Below, piece by piece: positions 59,265-64,000 of a stretch of DNA of 64,000 nt. The stretch is from the NCBI RefSeq assembly GCF_040655735.1, contig NZ_JBFAKK010000002.1:434001-498000 (forward strand), given 5' to 3'. The position numbers were made by a program, and so were the translations under genes. Within the stretch, counting starts at the first letter, position 1. Each line of letters opens with the position of its first letter. The notes below the pieces were generated by a model. That model had not been told where the DNA came from, did not search any database, and worked only from the letters and a program-made list of their open reading frames with translations. The stretch is from Phytomonospora sp040655735. Lineage in GTDB: Bacteria; Actinomycetota; Actinomycetes; Mycobacteriales; Micromonosporaceae.

Positions 59265-59699
59265 ATGCAGAAATCGTGGAGGGCGGTGGTGGTCGCGGCG
59301 GCGGTTGCCGCGGTCATCGTCGGGTTCGCCTCACCGGCGGCCGCCAAGCCCACTCCGGGCAACCATTCGAGCGCGTGGGTGTGCGAGACGGACGAGGGCG
59401 GCTTGGGCCCGGAGGAGTGGGTGAGGGTCATCTGCCTCACGGTCTCGGGCAGCGGTGGCATACAGGCCTACTGGTATGCCTGGGACGAGCGGTTGGTCGT
59501 CTACGACGGCTACCCCAACGGCTACCACACGTACGTGTACCTGAGCGTCGCCACGTACGTGGACCGCCCGTTCCACACGGGCGAGAGTTCGGAGGCCTTC
59601 AACCTTGACTTCGACGAGGACCTGGGCGTCAACCTCTGGGTCTGCAGTTCCTCGCAGGACAACGCGGCATGCTCGGAGCGGGTCTACTCCCACACGTGA
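59265..59699 (+). CDS. Small secreted protein, duplicated unit 2 (144 aa)
   Basis: Paralogue of the upstream gene: signal peptide ending FASPAAAKPTPGN, DERLVVYDGYPNGYHTYVYLSVAT and the end NLWVCSSSQDNAACSERVY. The Cys pattern is conserved. Function unknown; a small secreted effector, inhibitor or surface-active protein are possibilities. Separate promoter repeats and terminator make it an independent unit. Confidence 0.7.
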   Translation: MQKSWRAVVVAAAVAAVIVGFASPAAAKPTPGNHSSAWVCETDEGGLGPEEWVRVICLTVSGSGGIQAYWYAWDERLVVYDGYPNGYHTYVYLSVATYVDRPFHTGESSEAFNLDFDEDLGVNLWVCSSSQDNAACSERVYSHT

Positions 59700-59717
59700 T
59701 CTCGCACGGCGGTCCCG

Positions 59718-59747
59718 GCCCGCACTCCGCCACGGCGGGGTGCGGGC
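59718..59747 (+). terminator. Hairpin after secreted gene 2
   Basis: GCCCGCACTCCGCC (59718-59731) pairs with GGCGGGGTGCGGGC (59734-59747) with a single mismatch and a very short loop. Lies between convergent genes. Confidence 0.55.
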
Positions 59748-59766
59748 TCGGTCGTCGCGGCGAGGG

Positions 59767-60459
59767 CTATCCCGCCAGAACCGCCAGCGCCTCGGCGTAC
59801 TTGCGCTCCAGCCGTTCGCGCGTCTCGCCGTCGAGCAGCGCCATCCGCTCCGGCGAGGTGTTGTGCGCGATGTCGGACCGCTTGATCAGCGCCGCCCCCG
59901 GAGTCGCCTTGACCCGCTCCAGATAGTGCGCGCGAGGCTCGCCCGGCCGGTGCGTCATCGCGTTGACCAGCTCGCGCACGTCGTCGGGCACACCCAGGTC
60001 GGCCAGGTGCGGCAAGGTCGCCGCGGTGTCCTCGACGACGTCGTGCAGCAGCGCCGCCATCTGCTGCGCGAGGCTGCCGCCGTCGCGGGCCACGATCGCG
60101 GCCACGGCGCGGGGATGGCCGATGTACTCGGCGCCGCTCTTGTCGCGCTGGTTGCGGTGGGCCGCCGCCGCGAGCGCGTCGGTGAGTTCGACGGTGTCGA
60201 CGGCCGGCTCGGCCAGGTAGGGGTAGACGTCGCGCCACGCCTCGAAGCGTTCGGCGCCGTCGGGGAGGACGGCGGCCTCGTCGATGAAGTGGAGCGCGGC
60301 GGCGAGCTGCGCGATGTAGGGGTCGTCCTCGCCGGGGGTGCCGTCGTCGTGGACGAAGGCGTGCACCGCACGGAGCTTCTCCACAATGGACGGTGAGATC
60401 AGGCCGTACAGCCCGGCCTCGGCGGCGGTCCAGTCGGGGTTTTCCGCGTTGACGTGCAT
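59767..60459 (-). CDS. HD-domain alarmone hydrolase-like protein
   Basis: 230 residues. AHRNQRDKSGAEYIGHP (H115), ALLHDVVEDT (H139, D140, E143, D144) and LIKRSDIAHNT (D196, N200) are the sequence of motifs seen in the HD hydrolase half of RelA/SpoT and in small alarmone hydrolases. The first ~85 residues are an extra helical domain. There is no synthetase domain. (p)ppGpp hydrolysis is inferred. TAGGCT ends 6 nt before the ATG (leaderless). Confidence 0.75.
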   Translation of the reverse strand: MHVNAENPDWTAAEAGLYGLISPSIVEKLRAVHAFVHDDGTPGEDDPYIAQLAAALHFIDEAAVLPDGAERFEAWRDVYPYLAEPAVDTVELTDALAAAAHRNQRDKSGAEYIGHPRAVAAIVARDGGSLAQQMAALLHDVVEDTAATLPHLADLGVPDDVRELVNAMTHRPGEPRAHYLERVKATPGAALIKRSDIAHNTSPERMALLDGETRERLERKYAEALAVLAG

Positions 60460-60506
60460 GGACCAAGCCTAGGGCTTGTCCGCCTCCCCGGCCCGCCGGA
60501 CGACGA

Positions 60507-60540
60507 GAGGGCGGCGACCCGTCACCGGATCACCGCCCTC
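60507..60540 (-). terminator. Hairpin after the FG-GAP gene
   Basis: GAGGGCGG (60507-60514) and CCGCCCTC (60533-60540), 18-nt loop, just past the stop at 60558 on the minus strand. Confidence 0.45.
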
Positions 60541-60557
60541 CCAAGGGTTCTGGCTAC

Positions 60558-61583
60558 TCATAGGACCTGCGAGCAGCTCGACCGGCCGACACCCGGTTCG
60601 GGCGTCCACCGGTGGACCTCGCCGCCGTCGTCACCGCGCAGCGCCGCCCACGTCACCCCGTACATCGTGTCGTTGATGGGGAAACCGACGAGGAGGTGCT
60701 TGCGGGAGACACCGACGCAGGCCGGGCCGGCCAGCGCGTCCTCGGGCAGACCGAACGTCCCCGACACGACCCACGCCGAACCCGCGCCGACACCTGCGGT
60801 GTCGAAGCGGAACACCTGCGTGGCGCCCTGGCCGTAGTGCGAGCCGAGCTCGCCCCACACGCCGACGGCGAGCATCGCCGACTCGGGTCCGGCCGCGAAG
60901 GCCTCACCGAAGTTCGCCAGCTGGACGCTGAACCCGAACTGGTCGCCGGACTGGGAGGAGTCGGCGACACCGGACACGTCCTGCGAGTACTCGCGCAGGT
61001 TGCTCGTCTTGCCCTCGGCGCTGATGAAGAACGTGTGCACGAACCCGGCGTCCTTGGCGGTGTTGCTGCGCAGGTCCTCACCGGGCGAACCGACCGCGAC
61101 GAGCGTCCCGGTCTTGTCCACACCGGCGGGCCGGTACAGCGTCGCCGACACCGAGGCACCGAAGGCGTCACCCTTCTCGGCGCTCGCGTTGAGCCACGAG
61201 GAGTCCCGGGTGACGACCGACAGCGGAGCGGGAATGCCGTCCTTGAAGGCGTGGCCGAAGATCGCCATGCTGCCCGCACCGGCGTCGGTGGCGACCTTCT
61301 CACCGTCGGAGCCCACGATCAGGCGGGTCGTCGTCGACGCCGGCGCGCCGCCGAAGAAGTCGTCGGCCTCGTTGTTGCCGAACATCTCGCTGACCTGCGG
61401 CGCGGTCGGGACGCCCGAGGCGTCCTCGGTCAGGCGCAGCCCGGGGGCACCGCTGCCGTAGCCGACCCACACCGCGCCGGCCCGCTCCTTGCCCGCGACC
61501 GTCGCCGCCCACTCACCGGCGGCGATGTCGCGGATTCCGTCGCCGTCGAAGTCGTTCCACCGACCGCCTCCCGCCGACGCCAC
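60558..61583 (-). CDS. FG-GAP repeat protein lacking a signal peptide (341 aa)
   Basis: Beta-propeller/integrin-like repeats are visible: WNDFDGDGIRDIAAGE at the start, GDAFGASVSATLY in the middle and GDQFGFSVQLANFG later, each ending with a GVWGE- or GSPGE-like turn. Actinomycete relatives are normally secreted, with a signal peptide and a Cys-containing linker before the first D-x-D-G-D repeat. Here the frame upstream of GTG 61583 reads only Arg/Pro-rich sequence to a stop, so the 5' end may be lost. Possibly a decaying gene. Confidence 0.55.
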   Translation of the reverse strand: MASAGGGRWNDFDGDGIRDIAAGEWAATVAGKERAGAVWVGYGSGAPGLRLTEDASGVPTAPQVSEMFGNNEADDFFGGAPASTTTRLIVGSDGEKVATDAGAGSMAIFGHAFKDGIPAPLSVVTRDSSWLNASAEKGDAFGASVSATLYRPAGVDKTGTLVAVGSPGEDLRSNTAKDAGFVHTFFISAEGKTSNLREYSQDVSGVADSSQSGDQFGFSVQLANFGEAFAAGPESAMLAVGVWGELGSHYGQGATQVFRFDTAGVGAGSAWVVSGTFGLPEDALAGPACVGVSRKHLLVGFPINDTMYGVTWAALRGDDGGEVHRWTPEPGVGRSSCSQVL

Positions 61584-61913
61584 CAGCGCGGATCGACTCG
61601 ACCGGCTACGCGGTGGAGGCCGCTCGTGGCGGATGTTCGGCGGTGGCCTGGCGAAGCGTCAGCTTGCCCCACGGCGTGCCCACGTGGGGCGGCAGCGCCA
61701 CGCTGAGCGCTCGGCGGAGGCAGCGCTCGACCGCCTGCCCAGCCCTTACCCGCCAGCGGCACCGGGCACCCCGCCAGCCGTGCCGGGCGCACCACCAACC
61801 CCGCCGGCGGCGGGCGAGAGCCAAAGCCGTTTCCGCGCCCCGAAACCCCCGCCCCGCCCCCGTCCTCGCCCCGCACTTTCCCGTACCCCTACCCCAACCC
61901 GAACGCCGAACCC
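61584..61913. other. Intergenic C-rich region, possible remnant of the FG-GAP 5' end
   Basis: About 330 bp with no convincing gene. It is rich in Pro/Arg-like codons on the minus strand and ends in a C-tract array at 61880-61920. Confidence 0.4.
61880..61900 (-). other. Potential G-quadruplex (minus strand)
   Basis: C-runs at 61880-61882, 61886-61889, 61892-61895 and 61898-61900 give minus-strand G-runs with loops of 2-3 nt. They lie just downstream of the glyoxalase-family stop codon at 61914. Confidence 0.5.
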
Positions 61914-62699
61914 CTACCCCGCCCGCGGCTCCGGCGTGAGCGTCGCGAACACCGCACCCTGCGGGTCGGCGATGACCGACATGCGGCCGATGCCCTCGAT
62001 GCTCATCGGCGGCACCATCAGCGTCCCGCCCATGTCCCCGGCCTTGGCGGCGACGGCGTCGGTGTCGGCCGTCGCGAAGTGGACGCACCAGTAGGGCGGT
62101 GCGCCCGCGGGGTGATCGGGGTTGGCCATGACCCCGCCGAGGCCGTCGGAGTTCCCGCCCTCGACGGACTGCACGAGGTACTCCATCCCCGGCGGGGCCT
62201 CCGGCGCCTGCCGGCTGCTCCACCCGAACAGCCGGTGGTAGAACTCCAGCGCCTCGCGCACCTCGGTCCCGGAGTACTCCACCCAGCACACGGCGTTGTT
62301 CTCCCTCCACACCTCGGCGCCCTTGTGGGCCTTCGGCTGTGTGACGGCGAACTGGCCCCCGGCGGGGTCGCTGAACCCCGCGATCACGTTCTGCCCCATG
62401 ACGTCCATGGGCGGGAAGCGGACGGTCCCGCCGGTCTCGGCGACCTTCGCGGCCGTGGCCTCGGCGTCGGCGACCTGGAAATAGGTCGTCCACGCGGGGC
62501 CGGCGCCCTCCTCCATGATCGGGCCGAGGCCGCCGACCTGCTTACCGCCGCTGAGGATGAAGTGGTACTGCCCGGCCTCGGCCCCGAGGTCCTGGTACTC
62601 CCAGTCGAACAGGTGGTGGTAGAAGTCCTTGGATGCCTGCAGGTCGTGGCTGCCCAGGTCTACCCAGGCGGGTTCTCCGTTGGCGAACTCGATCGGCAT
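61914..62699 (-). CDS. Glyoxalase/VOC-superfamily protein, two-domain
   Basis: 261 residues from ATG 62699 (AAGGAG ribosome site). Two VOC halves: PAWVDLGSHDLQASKDFYHHLFDWEY and CWVEYSGTEVREALEFYHRLFGW, each with a following AGFSDPAGGQFAV or MSVIADPQGAVFATL strand. This tandem architecture is common in actinomycete hydroxylase-associated proteins (27-kDa antigen-like). Metal ligands typical of glyoxalase I are not complete. Function unknown. Confidence 0.82.
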   Translation of the reverse strand: MPIEFANGEPAWVDLGSHDLQASKDFYHHLFDWEYQDLGAEAGQYHFILSGGKQVGGLGPIMEEGAGPAWTTYFQVADAEATAAKVAETGGTVRFPPMDVMGQNVIAGFSDPAGGQFAVTQPKAHKGAEVWRENNAVCWVEYSGTEVREALEFYHRLFGWSSRQAPEAPPGMEYLVQSVEGGNSDGLGGVMANPDHPAGAPPYWCVHFATADTDAVAAKAGDMGGTLMVPPMSIEGIGRMSVIADPQGAVFATLTPEPRAG

Positions 62700-62797
62700 G
62701 ACTACTCCTTCTGCGCGGAGAGCTACTCGGAGAAGATCCTTTCGGATCCGGCGGCGTCTCGCGTACAGGTCCGACAAAACAGTCACGTCGGCACGCC

Positions 62798-62803
62798 TAA
62801 TCT
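62798..62803 (+). promoter_or_regulatory. -10 box (TAATCT) for leaderless lipoprotein mRNA
   Basis: TAATCT ends 6 nt before the ATG at 62810. Confidence 0.4.
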
Positions 62804-62809
62804 GGCCCC

Positions 62810-63736
62810 ATGCGCCGCATACTCCTCTCCCTCACCGCCGCCGCGCTGGCCCTCACGGCGTGCGGCACCCAGGCTGAGCCGGCCGCCGCCCGACCCGGCC
62901 CGTCCGACCTCGCCGCCCCCGAAGCCCCCGCGGAGGTCCGCGACTGGGTCTACCAGCTCTCCGGCTACGACGGCGACGGCCTCGGCGCGATCGCCGCCGC
63001 CCCCGGCCAGGCCGCCGTGTTCGACCTCGCCCGCGACGGCGGCGAGGGCTACTGGACCCCCGGCGAGGTCGGCGCCGTCCAGGCGAGCGGCAAGCTCGCC
63101 CTGTCCTACTTCACCATCGGCTCCATCGAGAACTACCGGCCCGAGGCCGACGCGGTCGAGCGGGCCGGCCTCATGCTCAACCAGTGGGGCGACTGGCCCG
63201 ACGAGCACTTCGTGAAGTACTGGCACGAGGACTGGTGGACCCTGGCCGCCAAGACTCGCGTCGACCAGGCCATCGCCTCCGGCTTCGACGGCGCCTACCT
63301 CGACGTCCCCAACGCCTACGAGGAGATCGACCTCGCCCTCGTCCCCGGCGAGACGCGCGAGACCCTCGCCCGCAAGATGGTCGACCTGATCGTGCGCATC
63401 AGCGAGTACGCCGAGGGCGTCCGCCCCGGCTTCCTGATCCTCCCGCAGAACTCGCCCGAACTGCAGGACCTCGGCGGCTACACCGAGGCCGTCGACGGTA
63501 TCGGCGTCGAGGAGCTCTACTACCTGGCCACCGACGAGCCCTGCGACGAGGACTGGTGCGCCGAGAACCGCGCCTCCGTCGCGAAGCTCAAGGCGGCCGG
63601 CAAGCTCATCCTCGCCGTCGACTACGCCGACGACCCCGCGCACATCGCCGAGGCCTGCGGCAACTACCGCGCGGCGGGCTTCGCGGGCTACGTCGCCGGT
63701 GTTGACCTCGACGACATCCGGGTCGCCTGCCCGTGA
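62810..63736 (+). CDS. GH114-like endo-alpha-polygalactosaminidase-family lipoprotein
   Basis: 308 residues. Signal peptide with lipobox ALTAC (Cys about 18). VYQLSGYDGDGLGAIAAAP, ALSYFTIGSIENYRP, YWHEDWW, DGAYLDVPNAYEEI and AVDGIGVEELYY match the GH114/TM1410 TIM-barrel family, whose studied members cut alpha-1,4-galactosaminogalactan. Surface location predicted. Overlaps the next gene as GTGA. Confidence 0.8.
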   Translation: MRRILLSLTAAALALTACGTQAEPAAARPGPSDLAAPEAPAEVRDWVYQLSGYDGDGLGAIAAAPGQAAVFDLARDGGEGYWTPGEVGAVQASGKLALSYFTIGSIENYRPEADAVERAGLMLNQWGDWPDEHFVKYWHEDWWTLAAKTRVDQAIASGFDGAYLDVPNAYEEIDLALVPGETRETLARKMVDLIVRISEYAEGVRPGFLILPQNSPELQDLGGYTEAVDGIGVEELYYLATDEPCDEDWCAENRASVAKLKAAGKLILAVDYADDPAHIAEACGNYRAAGFAGYVAGVDLDDIRVACP

Positions 63737-64000
63737 CGTCCTTCGACCCGGCGGCGATCGTCGCGAGGCTCGCCGACCTGCGCGCGGCCGAAGCCGGCCT
63801 CGGCCCGCACCGCCACGACCGGACCGTCCCGCCACCGGTCGACCCGGGCCTGCTCGCCCGCGTCGAGGAACTCGCCGGCGTGCCCCTGCCCGCCGACTAC
63901 CGGGCGTTCCTCACCGGCGTCGGCGACGGCGCCCCGGGCCCTTACTACGGCATCACGCCGCTCGAAGACGCCCTGGAACAGGTCACCGGGGCCTGGGGCG
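63733..64000 (+). CDS. SMI1/KNR4-family protein (truncated at window edge)
   Basis: The first ~89 residues are visible, starting at GTG 63733, which overlaps the lipoprotein stop as GTGA. VEELAGVPLPADYRAFLTGVGDGAPGPYYGITPLEDALEQV is the SMI1/KNR4 core, a fold used by many polymorphic-toxin immunity proteins. The C-terminus lies outside the window, so whether it is an immunity protein cannot be judged. Confidence 0.7.
   Translation, partial: MTSFDPAAIVARLADLRAAEAGLGPHRHDRTVPPPVDPGLLARVEELAGVPLPADYRAFLTGVGDGAPGPYYGITPLEDALEQVTGAWG

Noticed and set aside
60370..60390. TTCTCCACAATGG similar to part of the dispersed repeat
   Set aside because: Short match only, inside the HD-domain gene; the rest of the repeat is absent.
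61116..61125. TTGTCCACA resembling a DnaA box in the FG-GAP gene
   Set aside because: Single copy within a coding segment (V-D-K-T-G), with no repeat context; likely chance.
1..64000. tRNA, rRNA, CRISPR arrays and insertion sequences
   Set aside because: No cloverleaf-compatible segment, rRNA core, regularly spaced direct-repeat array or transposase was recognised on either strand; a dedicated tRNAscan-SE or ISfinder run could still find weak cases.

Overview
The window is high-GC DNA with dense, mostly single-gene or short-operon organisation, typical of a filamentous or soil actinomycete. Lineage markers are an XRE/DUF5753 regulator overlapping a DUF397 gene, DUF2530, DUF5937-type ArsR and MmyB-type XRE regulators, a SigK-RskA-fasciclin cluster, and many GTG starts. 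The genus cannot be fixed from sequence alone. No rRNA, tRNA, CRISPR array, transposase or phage gene was seen. A striking general feature is that many monocistronic genes lack a Shine-Dalgarno sequence and instead carry a TANNNT-like -10 hexamer 6-7 nt before the start codon, which predicts leaderless mRNAs.

Layout. 1-3.3 kb: a leftward sulfur-assimilation operon (SsuE-like FMN reductase, flavin reductase, sulfonate-type binding lipoprotein, truncated permease), preceded by a leaderless short ORF ending in Cys-Arg-Cys-Arg that looks like a cysteine attenuator. 3.4-15.3 kb: MarR-MFS operon, DUF1330, DUF1963, DUF4253, acetyltransferase, kinase-like and methyltransferase genes, an ArsR/MFS divergent pair, a cystathionine gamma-synthase-type enzyme, and a TetR/hydrolase pair. 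15.3-22.5 kb, the most unusual accessory part: an orphan QueC/QatC-like PP-loop protein with a G-quadruplex motif upstream, a three-gene membrane-protein operon, an XRE-DUF397 pair, a three-gene operon of helical unknowns, and a TGT-fold (tRNA-guanine transglycosylase-like) protein convergent with an unknown protein.

22.5-31.5 kb: secreted trypsin, TetR with paired palindromic operators facing a flavin monooxygenase, FMN reductase, serine hydrolase, a TPR protein, and an XRE/MFS pair. 31.5-35.3 kb: a SigK-RskA-fasciclin-molybdoenzyme cluster with two matching ECF promoters. 35.3-39 kb: a UgpBAE-like importer with Pho-box-like 11-bp repeats upstream. 39-47.5 kb: a HemC homologue, a MocR regulator, several one-component regulators with visible operators, an EamA transporter and two tandem DUF1963-like genes.

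47.5-56.7 kb: a LacI-controlled glycan locus (binding protein, two permeases, GH13 glucosidase, secreted modular GH87-type beta-helix enzyme). It reads as an alpha-1,3-glucan/nigeran utilisation system: the GH87 enzyme cuts the polymer outside, the ABC permeases import oligosaccharides, and GH13 hydrolyses them inside. Neither sugar importer encodes an ATPase here, so a shared MsiK-type ATPase is inferred. 56.7-64 kb: oxidoreductase/HxlR pair, methyltransferase, a tandem duplication of a whole transcription unit for a small secreted protein, an HD alarmone-hydrolase-like protein, an FG-GAP protein lacking a signal peptide, a glyoxalase-type protein, a GH114-like lipoprotein and a truncated SMI1/KNR4 gene at the right edge.
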